NCBI GenBank assembly: GCA_037044905.1
Contig: JBAOKB010000074.1
Location: 893,866-957,865, forward strand
DNA length: 64,000 nt
Direction of reading: 5' to 3'
Origin: Hortaea werneckii
Lineage: Eukaryota > Ascomycota > Dothideomycetes > Mycosphaerellales > Teratosphaeriaceae
Shown here one piece after another: positions 32,841-46,708 of this stretch. Within the stretch, counting starts at the first letter, position 1, and each line of letters begins with the position of its first letter. Under the pieces are notes generated by a model that saw only the letters and a program-made list of their open reading frames with translations, did not search any database and was not told the origin of the DNA. Both the position numbers and the translations under genes were made by a program.

Positions 32841-35800
32841 CTACTTCCAAATCTTCCAACTCGGCTGCCTCTTCTCCTCAAACGCCACGTCTCCCCGCTG
32901 CTGCTGCATTGAAGCCCGTCTACCATCACCACCTCCACCGCCATCCTTCTCCTCACCAATCCCAAAGAACCTCTCAGCCTTACTCGGTCTACGAGCCGGA
33001 GGTCCACGGCCGCTGCACAGCCGGCGCATCACTATATTCCTCCGACGGCGTCAAACTGCCTTCGCTGTAATCATCTCGCGCCGCGAACCTCTCACCCGCG
33101 CCTGGTCCGGACGGTGTCGGTGCGCTGGAATGACGTGCGCCGGGGTACGGGCTCTTTGCGCCTCCGACGTGGGCTAGCTGTCCTGCGCCTAAGGGTGGTG
33201 ATGACATTTCGTATCCTTTTCGTATGCGCTTCGGCCGCCTGAGGCTCGTTGTGCTTGCTCGTAGTCGTTTCGCTGCACGTAGCCTCTTCCCTCGGCTCCG
33301 TCGTAGGAGGCTCGAGGTCCTCTTCTACCGCCTGTGGCGCCAAGCATGTCCTTCTCCAGCTCTGCGTTCTCGTGCTCGCGGATGTGTTGAGGTGCACGTT
33401 TTTGTTTGCTGGGTGGCGGGCTTGGGGTTGGTGATCGGTCATCGTCATCTTCGCCATGTTCCTTGTTGCCTCGGCCTCTGAAGCGCTCTAGCAAGCCAGC
33501 TTTGTGGCCTTGGAACTCCGCGACATTGTCATCTGCCTCGCCATCGTAGTCCAGAGCCGGTACGAGCAAGCGGTATGGCATCGTGGCTCCGCTGGGGTCT
33601 TGCTGGTTGATCTCCATGTTCAAGCTGATATCCAAACCACCCTCAAGGTCAATCGCAATTGGATCTCTTGTCCGTCTAAACCTTCTTCCGGCGCACCTCC
33701 CATAGCGGCTGCTTTCTTCGCATCTTTGACTGACAAATTCGTCGGTCGGCGGCGGAACGATGGGCGGGCGTCAGTGTCGTTCTGCATGGGAGGGAAATAC
33801 GACCCAGAGTCCGGATGCGGTCCACTCATGCTATTGCTTCGCTGCATACCTGGACCGTAACTTTGCGGACTCTCCGGAGGTTGGCGACGGTCATTCTGGT
33901 ACGAGACCGGGGGGTTCTTGCTTCGTCCTGAGCCTGAAAGCCTGCGGATCAGCCCACCTGCCCGCGATCGCGATCGCGACAACGTCGTTTTTCGCTTCAT
34001 CGAGCCAGGCGGATACCTCCTATCCCTTCCCCTCATCTCCTGGTGCTGGCCACCGTCTTCTCCATCCATTCCCTGGTGAGGGCTTCCCGTCTCAAACCTC
34101 GGGCTCTGCGGAGGCGTTGAACCGGGCTGATACTGGCGGATGATACAGTAATTGCGTCGCGGGAGCAGATGCTTGTTGTTCCTTTTGTCCCGTTGACGTC
34201 CTGCTCGAATATCGGAATCATGCCCTCATCCGTCGCCTGATCTAGATGATGCACTTTGTTCCTCTTATTCAAAACATCCGCCATGGCGCCCGGCGGCGGC
34301 GTGTTCACAATGGCGCTGCTGACCACATTCACCATATACCGGTGATCCTTATCCTTCCTGACTCCAAACTTCTGCGGGGTGTAGAACTGTCCAACAGCAC
34401 CCAGATGTACATCACCGCCGAGAATAGTGACACGGACTGACTTCTCAGCCGCCAGATCTTGCAACTCCTGAATGAACCAGTTGCGCTCCGCTTTGTGGTG
34501 TTTTGCCGTCCAATGATCATCCAAGTCGTCCAGGATCTCCACACCGCCGTCGAATTTATTGACGAACCCGCCTAGCATTCCGGTCCTCCCCAACGCTTTG
34601 ATCGGGTCCATCACTTTGCTCGTGAGGAGGTTCTCCAGGAAGTTGAGCCGCGGGTACGCGATCGGCACACCCAGCATAACAATAAGGTGCTTGGTCTCGC
34701 CTTCGACAATCTCATGTCTTAAGCGCTCAAACAATATATCCCAACTCTCCTGACTCAAGACCTCGTCCCGCATCCTTTCAGTCCGACAGTCCACCCCGAC
34801 AAACCCCACGCTGCCGCCCATACGCATGTAGACGCTCCGACTGAGCTCGTTGATATACGGTCCCGGGCTCGAGCCTAGCACCCAACTCGGCTCTTCCTTC
34901 TCCGTCTCCGCCACTACACTCTGATGCTGGAACAACATGTAATACTTGAACGCCACGGCGCCTAGGCCAGTGAAGACCCGCGACGCCATGAAGTGGTGCG
35001 GATACGAGCCATACCCGTCAATGATGTCGTGGTCGTCCCAGATGTTCACCATCGGGATCTGGCTACTGGCCATGGCGAACAGGCCCTGCGAGAACCACAT
35101 CGAGTATCGCTCCAGATAGAACGCTTCGAGTTCTTCCTGCAGCTCGAGCGTAAATTCGGCCCGGTGCTTGGCTTCGGGGTTCTTGGTCGCGAGCCATTCT
35201 TTGAAGAGCTTGGTGTCCCGCATGGCGGCGTCGTTGTAGATTTGATCGCCGCCGCCGAGCATGACATGGAATGGGCGGCTTTGGTGCCGGTTCATTACGT
35301 CTCGCCAGAGGGGATCCGGACCGGAGAACTCGTCCGGGTTGACGGAAAGGGAGAATCCGTTGCAGGAGTGGAAGAGCATGTTCATGGTTTCGCCTCTGGC
35401 AGGGACCCAGAAGCCCAGGGCAGGGCCACGGTTGATGCGGTAGGCGACGCGATGCTGGCGTGAGCCGAGTTCGATCTCGATGTTAAATCGCCAGAAGGTC
35501 GTGCCTCGTTCGGAGTGCAGACGAATGGCGGGGACTTCTTTGTATCGTCTTGCTGCCTCGCCAGAGTATTTTTTCACCCTACTCTTGTCCTCGAACATGA
35601 TCTTGGGCTGGCTTCCTCCTTCCCTGGAGTTGCTGCCGTCCATGGAGCTCTGCGGTCCAAGTAATGGGGTTCTGGTAGCGGCGTATAGACCTTCATTGTT
35701 CTCTTCTCTCGATAAATCAATACCGCCCTCTATGTCGTGCACGGGTCTCACGTACAACGGCCTTCCGGTACGACTTAGCTTCACTTGACCAGCAATGGGA

Positions 35801-37850
35801 TCCTCGTACTCTGGCGGCAACTCATGTCCGCTCTCTAGTACGTGCTGGGGAGGTGGCGAGTGGAGGTCCATGTGTTGAGCGAACAGTCTCAAAGTAGGCG
35901 GTGAAGACAGATCAGACCCGGCATCGTCGGTGACGATCATGATCGAGCCCCTCCATATCTCCTTTTGCCTTCCTGAAGTGCCAGCAGCCCCTCTTGACGA
36001 TGTAGCAGCAGCAGCCGACTCTTTGCGCATGCCTGTGTATCGCAGGAGAGGTCCACACTTCAAGAACAGCGCAGGGCGGAAGGATTGTGCTTGCTCCTCG
36101 TAGGGTCCATCGTATTGTGCTGGCGCTGGAGCTGTGCCCGCCATGCCCTGAGACTGCGTCCGCGCGCCACCTGAAGAACTGCTCCTCCGACTGCCTTGCT
36201 GGCTGCCACCTTTCTCCCACCAAGCCGCTGGCTTGTCGTCGTTTTGCGCTGCTGACATCGGTCCTGGGGCCGAGGCTTGCTCATCGAATTCCAGATCTCC
36301 GACATCAAGCCGTGCGACACCTGCCCCTCTCCACTCGTCCAAGGCTGGCGCAGAGGGCTGGTAGCCTCGGTGTTCTTTGTGATGCCATAGGCCTTCCCTG
36401 AACCGATGGTGCTTCTGGTGCTGCTCACGCTGTTGGTTAGATGGCGCAGGCACTTCAGCGAACGCTACTTGTGCCCTAGCGTTCTGGCCGCCTGCTGTCT
36501 GTGGTGGGATATTGTAGCTAAGCGGGTTATCGGGAGAGGTGGCAACCCGATCAGGAGGTAATGGATCCGGGTCTTGAAATGCCATGGCGGCGATGCGGCC
36601 TTTCTTGCCGCCGGAGCCTAAGCGGTCGGTTTGTAGAGCCTGCTTACCTAGACGTGGATCCTCGTCGTCCAGCGGGTAGTCTCTGTCGTCTTCGGGTGAG
36701 AGGTCGCGATCTTGAATGGGAGGAGCGTCATGGGGCCCACGGAACTCATGAGGGTTTCGTCGACTGTACCATTCCGTGGCAGCCGGTGGGCATTTCTGGA
36801 GCTTGTTGCTGCCACTTCTACCAAGTCCTGCATTTTGTCCAGACGGCGGGATCTGACCTAGAGCTTTGCGTCGCTCGTGAGCTGCTTTACCTCGCTCTGC
36901 AGCGCTGTTCCTCCTGATTGGTGGATCGCCGGCTCCTGCTCCTGCGCCAGCATATAAAGCTCCAGCAGTACCAAGTCCGGCATCACGTTGGTGATGGCGG
37001 TGCTTTGACTTTCACTCCGTCTGACCGAGGCACCGGGCTCAGCAGAGCGGTCGTAACGCGAGCTGCTGTTGGGTGCGTAACCTCCTTCCCGCCCCATATC
37101 GTCACGGCCGTCGCCTCTCAATGCATCGCTTGCCCGCCTGTACCTCTCTCCGGTCCTATCGCTGCCAGATCCACTACGTTCTTGATGCCGTCTTGAGCCG
37201 TCGCTTGCACTTCGCCCTTCACCCCTGCTCCGGTGCCTCATGCTGCCCTGCCTAAGCATATCGCCTTCACCAGTCTTCGTGCTCCCCCTCCGCTGCTGTG
37301 ACCGCGACTCGGCTTCGCGCATCCGTGCGCGCTTATCCTCCTTGGAGGCTGCGAACTCCATCTCAAGCTTCTGTAACGGCGACCGATCGGGAACGCTGCC
37401 TTGCCTTAGCAGTCCATCGGCGTTGGCGGGGTTCCTAGCATGAGTGGAATAATCGGTCTGGGCAGACTGGGGGCTGATAAGGCTCTCGTCGGCTCCGGGA
37501 CTCCAAGGTTTATTGCGGAGGTTGGAAGGAACGGCGTTGGGGTCGATCGTCAACGGTGGCGGCTGTTGTTGCTGCTGCTGGTGGATATATCCATCGCCAT
37601 CCCCGCGTACTTTCTCCGATGCTCCTTGGGCTAAATCGCGAACCCGCTGCGACTGGGACCTCTGCACGCCGCTATCCTGGCCGGCGCGGTCGGCGAAAGA
37701 GCGACGTTGGTCGTCGGGGCGCGATGGAGGCTGATAGTGGGAATATGGCCCGGCAGATTGGGGCTGCCGTTGCTGCTGCTCATAATAGCCGGTGGCTGGG
37801 TCAGGCGCCCAGAGGCCCGATTGCCTTCGACGATCGGCCGAGGATGTCAT
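32841..37850 (-). CDS. Large PhoD-like metallophosphatase-domain protein with frame breaks
   Basis: A fungal-type protein of about 1,670 residues with a long disordered N-terminus, a PhoD-like metallophosphatase domain and a disordered C-terminus. The phosphatase part (36585-34150) is in one frame. It carries metal-site motifs MLGGGDQIYND, NIWDDHDIIDGYGSYP and TILGGDVHLGAVGQFY, as in the alkaline phosphatase D-like family; substrate unknown. The N-terminal frame (MTSSADRRRQSGLWAPDP, Gln-, Arg- and Ser-rich) joins the domain near 37005. The C-terminal frames join near 34130, 33675, 33216 and 32996, ending KAERFFGIGEE...KIWK. These five frame changes have no usable introns. Reading it as one gene rests on continuous open sequence across each join. 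It shares an upstream region with KEX2. Confidence 0.8.
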
Positions 37851-38982
37851 TGATCACTCCCACTGGGACGGCAACCGGTAGACGGGTGGGTCGCGTCGCG
37901 TCCTGTCGGCTCGTTTCGTGTCGGGTTCGTGTTGGAAGTCCCGTCTCGTGTCGTTAACAGCGCATGGCAACAGGAGCCAAGCTTCGATTGCACAGAGATG
38001 AGAGGTGAGTAAGATGTTACACAAGCGCTCTTCCCACCTTCGTCCGGCTTACGTCGGATCAGGCCAGCCCTATGCGACGACCTCACCGCCGTTGAGCTGC
38101 ATGAAGCAAGGTCTGGTCTACACTGCACGATGCGAACGGGAAGTATATGTAGACATGTTATGGACATGGGAACGTAGATGGTGAGAGGTGCAGGAGGGGA
38201 GAAGAGAAGAGACAAGGTTGAAACCAGCGTTACCGGCAGTGCAGAAGCGCGAAAGAGACCGACTCGAAGCGGGCAAGTTGCAGGAGGCTGGCAGGCAAAA
38301 TCCTAGTAAATTCCCTCACGGTGCTAGCCAGCCTCTGATAAGCGACTGCCATCTTCATGCTCTATGCTGCAGACTATGCTAAGACATAGCTTATGCTGTA
38401 GTTTGAACTATAGTACATACCCTAGACCCGGTCCCTTGAGAGGATGCACGCAATACATGCGCCGCCATCACAAACCTCTTCCACGTCTTTGCCGCTGCAG
38501 GATGACTGCATGAATTTGATTGATACGCTTGTCCAGAATTCCCAAATCCCGCCCGGGCCTCACGTTTTTGCGGGGAATCTCGAGTTCCGAGAAAGGAGTC
38601 AACCTTGACGGGCGGGATGACACGAGCCGTTCTCCCGTCCCAGCCCCAGCTGGCAAATCAGGGACACGGAAGCGGTGACTCCCTTAGACTAACCCGAGCT
38701 AGGCTATTCAGGGTTGAATGCGCGTTGCCAACCAGACAAAGAAGCCAAAGGCCACCTACAGCTCCGGATAGGATACCTGAAGGTAACCTGTTGTACCGTC
38801 CATATACTGTACCGCCACGACCGAACGACCGGCTCACCAGGAATCGCCTCAACTTTAATCATTCGAGTCGGTTTGGTTGAACCTAAACGCCGACCGGTTA
38901 CTCAGCGCATCCTTTCGCTCTCGACACATCATGGAGAGATGATCGCTGCCGCACACGCAGGGACAAGCACACAACACCGACC
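37851..38982. other. divergent promoter region between the PhoD-like gene and KEX2
   Basis: A 1.1-kb non-coding interval between divergent genes. I saw short repeats of GTTTCGTGTCGGGTTCGTGTTGG type near 37912-37934 and pyrimidine runs, but no conserved frame, tRNA or mobile element. Promoters of both genes must lie here. Confidence 0.45.
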
Positions 38983-41569
38983 ATGAAGCTGTCCACGGGC
39001 GGCCTTGCGCTGCTCTTGCAACTCCTCGCCAGCGCTGTACATGGAGCGCAGCCTCTGCGGATGGACCACGATGCCCACGACTATTACGCTGTCCACCTCC
39101 GAAACGGCATCACCCCGTCCGACGTCGCCCAACACCTCGGCCTATCCTACGAGGGACCGCTAGGCGAACTCGAAGACCATCACATCTTCCGTGCCGACGA
39201 CCGTCAACATGGCTACGATCATATCCAGACCGCCCGCGACGATTTGCGGAGAAGACGGCGGAAACGGGAAGTCGGCTGGGAGGAGCCGAGTCTGCTCGAC
39301 CACGTGTTACTGAGCCAGAAACAAGAGCTTCACAAAAGATTCCCACTCGTCAAGCGTGACGTCTTGCCTGCACGTCAGAAGGTCGATACGCCGGTAGACT
39401 GGCAGGTGCAGAAGGGATTGGACCTGGCCGAAAGTCTCGGCATCGAAGACCCCATCTTCCAGGATCAATGGCATCTCTACAACCACATCCAGCCTGGCCA
39501 CGATATCAACGTCACTGGCGTCTGGGAGCAAGGCATTACGGGCAAGAACAGCACCGTCTGTATTGTCGACGATGGTCTGGACATGGACTCCGACGATCTC
39601 AAGGACAACTACTTCGCCGCCGGTAGCTACGATTTCAACGATCAAGTTGATGACCCGAAACCACGACTCTCAGACGACCACCATGGCACCCGCTGTGCTG
39701 GTGAAGTGGCCGCCGTACGCAATGACGTCTGCGGTGTCGGCATAGCCTACGACGGCAAAGTGTCCGGTGTTCGGATCCTCTCCCGCATGATCTCCGACGC
39801 TGACGAGGCCGTCGCGATGAACTACGCCTATCAGGAGAACCAGATCTACTCTTGCTCATGGGGCCCGCCAGATGATGGCCAAAGCATGGACGCACCTGGT
39901 ATTCTCATCCGTCGGGCTATGGTTAACGGTATCCAGAAAGGAAGGAGTGGTCTTGGCAGCATCTACGTATTTGCGATTGGCAACGGAGCTGCAAATGATG
40001 ATAACTGTAACTTCGATGGTTACACAAATAGCATTTACTCCGTCAGTGTAGGAGGGAATTGACAGGAAGGGGCTGCATCCGTACTATTCGGAGAAATGCT
40101 CCGCGCAGTTGGTGGTAACCTACAGTTCAGGAAGCGGTGACGCGATTCACACAACTGATGTCGGCAAAGATAACTGCTACTCGAACCATGGAGGCACTTC
40201 CGCTGCCGGGCCTCTAGTAGCGGGCATCTACGCGCTGATGCTCGAAGTCAACCCGGCCTTGACGTGGCGAGACATCCAATGGCTCACCGTGCTCACAGCG
40301 GTCAAGATCGACCAGCCAGCTGAATGGGTCATGAACGAAGCGGTTGGCAAAGAGTTTTCTCATCAGTTTGGATACGGCAAAGCTGACGCCTGGGCGCTTG
40401 TGGAAACCGCCAAAAACTGGACCAACGTCAAGCCACAGGCGTGGTACTGGAGTCCGTGGATGCATGTCAAGCATGCCATCCCTCAGGGAAGCAAAGGTCT
40501 CGCTTCATCCTTTGAAGTCACTGACGAAATGGCCAAGAAAGCGAACTTGGAAAGAATTGAGCATGTGACAGTGACCATGAACGTAGAACATACTCGCCGA
40601 GGAGATCTAAGTGTGGAGCTGCGAAGTCCTAGCGGAATGGTCTCTCACTTGTCCACGCATCGCAGAAACGATAACGCCGAAGTTGGCTATGTTGACTGGA
40701 CCTTCATGTCCGTGGCCCATTGGGGCGAGAATCCTGTCGGCAAATGGACAGTCGTGGTCAAAGATGCCCTGGTCAACGAGCACAAAGGCTCCTTCACTGA
40801 CTGGAGGCTTCGCCTTTGGGGCGAAAGTATCGACGGCGATAACCAAGACTTGCTTCCCATGCCGACAGAGCATGACGACGATGACCACGACCAGGATATT
40901 CACTATCCAGGCGCAACCACAACCAGCGTAGCCATGCACAACCAGACGGGCGCTCCACCCGGAAACCCCTCAGACCACCCCAACAGACCCGTCAACTCCA
41001 AAGTCAAGACCTCCTCAACCGCCGTCGCTACCCCTACCCAAACGATCCTCCCACCCGTCGAGGACGAAAAACCCGCCTCATCGTCCTCGCCCAGCCCGTC
41101 GCCTTCGGCCTCTCCCTCCCCAACCTCCTCCCCAACCTCCGAGCACCTCCTCCCCCACATCTTCCCCACCTTCGGCGTCACCAAAACCACCCAAGCCTGG
41201 ATCTACGGCTCCCTCTCCCTCATCCTCATCTTCCTCGTCGCCTTCGGCGCCTGGTGGTACCGCCAACGCCGCAAGCGCCACTGGATGACCCGCGACGACT
41301 ACTCCTTCGAGATGGTCGGCCACGACGAGGACGATTCCCGCGGCGATGGCACCCGCGCCGCCGCCGGCGGTGCCAGTGGGAACGGTCGTCCCAAGGCTAA
41401 ACAGCTCTATGATGCTTTTGCCCCTGATAGCAGCGAGGATGAGTTCGGCGACGAGGAACCTTTCCATGTCGGCTCCGATGAGGATGAGGAGGATGATGGC
41501 GAGGGGAGGAGGAGTGGCGGTAGATACAGTGGGGCTAGGTATAGGGATGATGAGCCCTCGAGGTCTTGA
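38983..41569 (+). CDS. KEX2: Kexin (KEX2-like) proprotein convertase, with a frameshift
   Basis: Late-Golgi subtilisin-type endoprotease that cuts secretory precursors after dibasic sites. Seen in order: a signal peptide (residues 1-22, Leu-rich, ending VHGA); a propeptide with basic sites, including LVKR before DVLPARQ; the catalytic Asp in VCIVDDGLDMD; the catalytic His in DDHHGTRCAGE; the oxyanion Asn region AIGNGA; and the catalytic Ser in HGGTSAAGPL. A P-domain follows (RRGDLSVELRSPSG, HWGENPVGKWTV), then a Ser/Thr/Pro stalk, one membrane span (about 41190-41260) and an acidic cytosolic tail. At 40051-40060 one surplus A breaks the frame between YSVSVGG and IDRKGLHPYYSE, separating the His and Ser halves. 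About 860 residues, usual for fungal kexins. No introns. Confidence 0.94.
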
Positions 41570-42081
41570 ACTATTGGTTTAAGGGGAATGTAGGTTGATT
41601 GATGGGTATCAGGGGGTGTTTTTCTAGGTGTTTTTATTGGATTTTGGGAAAAGAATAGAGGGGCCGGTATGGTTGTGTAGGGGTTTTTTTTGGATTTTTT
41701 CGATTGTAATTGCTACTTCAATTTGTATTATGATGGTCTTTGTCACTCTACTTCCTGATTCTTCCTTGCGATTGTCTTTGACGGGTTTATGAAGGCGTAG
41801 CGGCTTGATCACGCTCGAACCCCTGCACATCGTCGGCGCCTTCCAAAGTCGCTTTGTTGCGGACCTGCTAGAAGTCCAAACTGGTCGAGATCTTGGCCAA
41901 CAGCTTTCGCGGCAAACAAATTTCTGCTTCAGCCGAGTATCACTGGAGATATAAAGAACGTCTCCGAGGTTGCCCGGAAGGGTTGAATGTTTGCCAGTGT
42001 AATGCTACAAATCTAGTAATGTACTCTATATAAGTCAGTAAAGAAAAAGGAAAGTTGGGTGAAAACAGCGGACCATCGCCT
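41570..42081. other. convergent 3' region between KEX2 and the ABC transporter
   Basis: A 512-bp gap between the tails of two convergent genes. T-rich at 41620-41710, fitting polyadenylation signals on both strands. No gene seen. Confidence 0.45.
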
Positions 42082-45000
42082 CTAATCCTCGGCTTTCTTG
42101 GTCTGCTTCGTCCTCAATTTCATAAGAAGGAAAACAAGTCCATAGACTCCAAAGACGAACACGACGACCAAACCAGCGTTCCTCCATCCATAGTACTTCT
42201 CCGCAAGATTCAGCGTTTGAAGATAATCCGCTCCGCTTGTATACTGGCATACTTGACAATTGGCCGTGTCGTTAGGATTGAGAAGATTGGTCGCGGAGCC
42301 CATTCCACTCTGGTACATTCCGAGATACTCTGCGCAAGTCTGCCCCGGTGCGGGATCGAAGAGGGCGATCTCGTTGGGCCTGCATTGGACGGGTTTTTCC
42401 CAGGTCGTGAAGATTAGGAGGCTGGACATGAGGTAGTTGAATGGGTCGATGTAGTAAAGCCTAGAATGGTGATGTTAGAAACCGAACAGATTGCATAGCA
42501 AGAGCGGGAGCAACAAGGGAAGGCGAATGGCAGATTCGAGTGTGGATTTGTACTTACCAGTACCTCCAAAAGGGCTCGATCTGGTTGTATGGGACGACAA
42601 CACCGCAGAATGACACGAGAGTCACGATGATCAACGGGTTCACGAGTGATGCGAAGACCGCGTTGGGCGAGTACGCAGCAATGGCCTGTCCCACCGCTGT
42701 GTAGAGGAATTCGAACATCACCTGTCACTCTGTTAGCTATGTCCATCATCTTTATCGAAAGATTAGACTTACAAGATCGAAGAAGACGCTACCGGCCGAG
42801 TACGCGCCAAGAGGAAGACCTGGTGCAAAGTACCAACAAACAAAGTACAGCAATGCACATATGATCAAGTAGGGGAATTCTGATACGATCAGACCGGTGA
42901 CGAATGGGCCCCAGTGGTACTGTACAATACGATTAGCTTGACCCTCGAGCGCTGGTGAGAAGATGTTGTCCTTACCATCTTGCTCTTCTTCTCTCGTGCT
43001 TCAAAAATGTCCCGCCGGTCGATGAATAGCGGCTGAAGCTGCGAGATGACTCCCGGCGATACAAAGATGACGTTGAAGACTGTGAAGAGATTCTGTTGTA
43101 GATCGCTTAGAGAGTCTCCAAGCATCCAGTAAGTGAACCCGTTTAACAAAGCGAGAAGAATATGCATGGCGAACTTGTTGGTGACGTATTCGGTGTTCCG
43201 GAAAAGCGACACGTTCATTCGCTGCGTGACGAGCTTCACCTGGGTCCAGGTCGAGGCCGCGAACTCATTGCTGTCGTCTTGTATCGGCGAAGGCTGTGCA
43301 CTCGCTTCTGTGACCATGCTCTCAATCTCCTGCGAAAGCTTCTTGTTCTCAGGAGAGTGGAGCCATATCTGGCTCCAGTCTTGGTCTTTATGCTTCCCCA
43401 TGCCGGTAACGACTTCGATCATGTGCTCTGCGGGATTTGCCTCCGGCGGACAAGGTGCGCCATGGCGTCCCAGATAGCTCTTGATGGTATCTGCATTCTC
43501 GCCGATGTCGCCAAAGTAGACGGTTTTACCTCCCTTTGTAAGCAAGAGGAGTGTGTCAAATCGGGAAAATAGTTGAGCCGAAGGTTGATGAATCGTAACG
43601 AGGATTGCTTGGCCAGCTGCGGCAAGCTTTCGAAGGAATCGGACTGTGTTGAAAGCAGCTTGGCCGTCTAGTCCGGAAGTAGGCTCGTCAAGAAAGATCA
43701 GAATGCTCGGTTTTGCAACGAGCTCAACACCGATTGTTAGGCGTTTCCTCTGCTCAACCGACAGTCCGGCACCTGGAGAGCCGATTAGGGTTTGTTCTAG
43801 ATCATGCAACTCTAGTAAATCGATGATTGTGTCCACATATCGCAACTTTTCCTCGTCAGGCGTTTCGCGAGGCTGCCGGAGGAGTGCTGAAAATTCGAGT
43901 GCCTCTCGGACTGTCGCTAAGGGTTCATGAATGTCTAGCTGTTCGACATAGCCCGCAGATCTCTGGAAGGAGACCGGTATCGGCCTTCCATCTACGAGGA
44001 CGGATCCGGTAATAGTCCCTGAAGTTTTGCGTCGGGCCAGCACATCCAAGAGCGTGGTCTTCCCTGCTCCGGATGATCCCATTAAAGCACCAAGCATTCC
44101 TGGTTTCACGTAGCCTGAAACCTTATCGAGGAGGACACGATCCCCATCAGGCGTTTTGACGGTGTAGGTCAGATCTTTCCATGTGAAGACGCTTTTGTTG
44201 CGGATGAGGTCGTTCTCAATGGGATTGTCCGACCGAGCCTCCGATCCCTTGGAATCCTGAGCACATGCTTCTTCATCTTGTTTTGCAAGAGATGCTTCGC
44301 CTGTTACTGACGCTCCCGAGGAATGAGCAATCGTCGGCCGCCGTCTCCCATCTGCTTCCAATTCGAGGTGAACCAGGCTGTGAGTGCTATGAAGAGCAGC
44401 CACCATCCCCATAGAACGCCAAAGTTCCGCCAAACATGCGAGTATGAGTAAGATAGACCAGAGAGATAGGAATCTCCAGAAAAGCGAACGTCGCCCGGTG
44501 CAGCCCCAGTGACACCGACACAAGACTGACCACCCGCATCAGCGCCGTATCCAGGCCCATTCGGTACAAGATTCGGACCAACACATGGCATGACAGTGTC
44601 GTGGAACTCGTTCGAGGTAAGAGCATCGAAAGCATACGCCATGGGGTTGATCCAGTATATCCAGACAAACCACGGATGCATCACGGGCTTGGCGATCATG
44701 TAGCCCATATAGATGAACAGGGCGACAAAGGAAAGGCCCGAGACTTTCGTTGCGGCATCGAATGTAGGGAAGAAAGCGCCGACCGCTCTGAAGAACTGCG
44801 TCATTGTTAAAGCGTTCAAGTAGCTGATGACTAGGAAGGTGAAAAAGGCTCCAGCGGTTGCTTTTAGGCCAACCATCCAGTAGAGGACGACACTGAATTG
44901 TGTTACTTGGAAGGCCAGTAGAGGGAGATCGGCGATTACCTGGGCAATAACGAAGGCTGCTGGGTGGTAGAGAGAGAAAGAACGATGCTTGGCTAGGACA

Positions 45001-46568
45001 GGTCTCCCCGTAAAGGAGTCCGTGACTGCTCCTAGGGCAAGCAGGGCATGGTACAAGGTCGAGAAGAAGATAGCTCCGCCTTTGATGAAGAGTCCAGCGC
45101 TATTAGGTGGGGCGTTGTAGAAGAGCGATCCTCCGATGAGGGCTTGAATGAGAGTCGCGACCTGCTGGAACAATACAGTCGACTTGTTGCCCCAGATCAA
45201 CTGATATTGCCTGATGACCGCAATCCGAATTTGCTGAATGAATGTTGCGCTGACCGGGGACTTTCGCAGGCCTTGTGCTTCTCACTGTTCGTGAGCTCTT
45301 GGAAAGCAATCGTATCCTTCCTGGCGACTTCGGTTCTTGGGTAATTCTGACATTCTTCAAGCATTCTCGCCTGTAGCTTCGAACGACTGTAAGCTGCAGC
45401 GATTTGTTTGCCATTGCGAGGGAAGCTATCCTCATATCCCTTGGCGATTCTGCGCTCTTTAGGAACAGTGACACCAGTCAAGAAGTCGGCTCGGTTGGCA
45501 CCATCGTCACAGACGAATCCGAGGTCTTCCATAAAGGGTACAGCATCTTCACGGGGCCCGTAGAAGATCTGTCTGCCTTCATCGAGGACCATGACCTTGT
45601 CAAACTGCTCGAATATCCCGTTGCCCGCTTGATACAAAGTGACGATGCTAGAGAGTCCGAGAATGTCCGTCATAGCCCGGATGGCTTTGACATACTCCAA
45701 AGCATTGCTGGCATCGAGTCCTCTAGTTGAATTGTCCCAGCAGTAGACACTTGCACGAGTGGTCAGACATTCGAGAATCGAGACTCGTTTTCTTTCGCCA
45801 CCAGACACGCCTCGGACGAAGGCGTCGCCGACCTTCGTGTGTGCTGTATGCGAGATCCCGAGCGATTCGAGAAGGAACTCGGTGTAGTTTGTGCGTAGTC
45901 TTCATCTGGGTCGATGCCGGCTGGGAGGTCTCGAGGGGCTTTCAAACGAGTTGCGAAGTCGATGGTGTTTTTGACGGACAGTGTCGGGAAGAAAAGTTCT
46001 TCCTCGGCATTCATTATTATCTGCCCGTTGTACTTCTCTGCATCCTTCGGATTCATCGTCCCGAACTTGACATCTCCGGTAACCTCTTTGTAGCCGCGAC
46101 GATTGTTGGCAAGGACGTTGAGCAACGAGGTACACCCTGAACCAGGACGACCAGGACCAACAGCATCTCCCCCGGTTTGACACATCCGTAGGATTGGTCG
46201 ATGATGGTCTTCAGCTGTATGCCTTTGGCTTCCTTGTGGAACGGATTGAACAAGGATAGCATGTTCTCGTTGAACGCGGCGTTGCTGTTCACGCCTTTCA
46301 CGGTGAGGTTGTTCCATGCTATGCCCAGCCGTCTGGGCTGTTTTGTGTCGTCGATGTGCAGATTTTCGAGCTCCTGCAACTTGTCTGATTTGTGCCATTG
46401 CTGGCTTTCTGTGAGCGAACGTTTCTCGCCATCTATTGAAGACGCGCCGTCTGTCATCCTAGTGCAATGGTTTCGGAGCTGGCAGCGCTCTGAGACTCCG
46501 GATGTCGTCGCCATCGGAAAGGGAGAAGATGAAGTTGATGGGGCGGCTGTTGCTGGGTACCGACACAT
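42082..46568 (-). CDS. Full-size ABC-G (PDR-type) drug-efflux transporter with frame breaks
   Basis: Plasma-membrane multidrug exporter of the pleiotropic drug resistance family, layout NBD1-TMD1-NBD2-TMD2. NBD1 has the PDR-type Walker A GRPGSGCTS with Cys in place of Lys, the signature VSGGERKRVS and NSTRGLDAS. NBD2 has Walker A GSSGAGKTT, the signature LSVEQRKRLTIG and Walker B ILIFLDEPTSGLD. TMD2 ends at ...KKAED. Introns: 42975-42920, 42772-42722 and 42557-42461. Four frame changes without introns lie near 46150 (inside NBD1 Walker A), 45890, 45270 and 44306. Each is cured by one missing base, three of them next to a G run. About 1,430 residues. The start could be 46568 or the Met at 46514. 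Fungal PDR pumps are often induced by toxicants; no regulator site is certain here. Confidence 0.9.
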
Positions 46569-46708
46569 GACTTTACCTTATAATGGACTTACCAAGAATA
46601 AGATGTAATGTCAAAGGCCACTCTAGACCAATGGTACGCACAATCTTACGAATGCCTATCGGACGGACGAACTGAGGTCCGCCGGGGAAGGAGCGAGTGC
46701 AAATGTCA

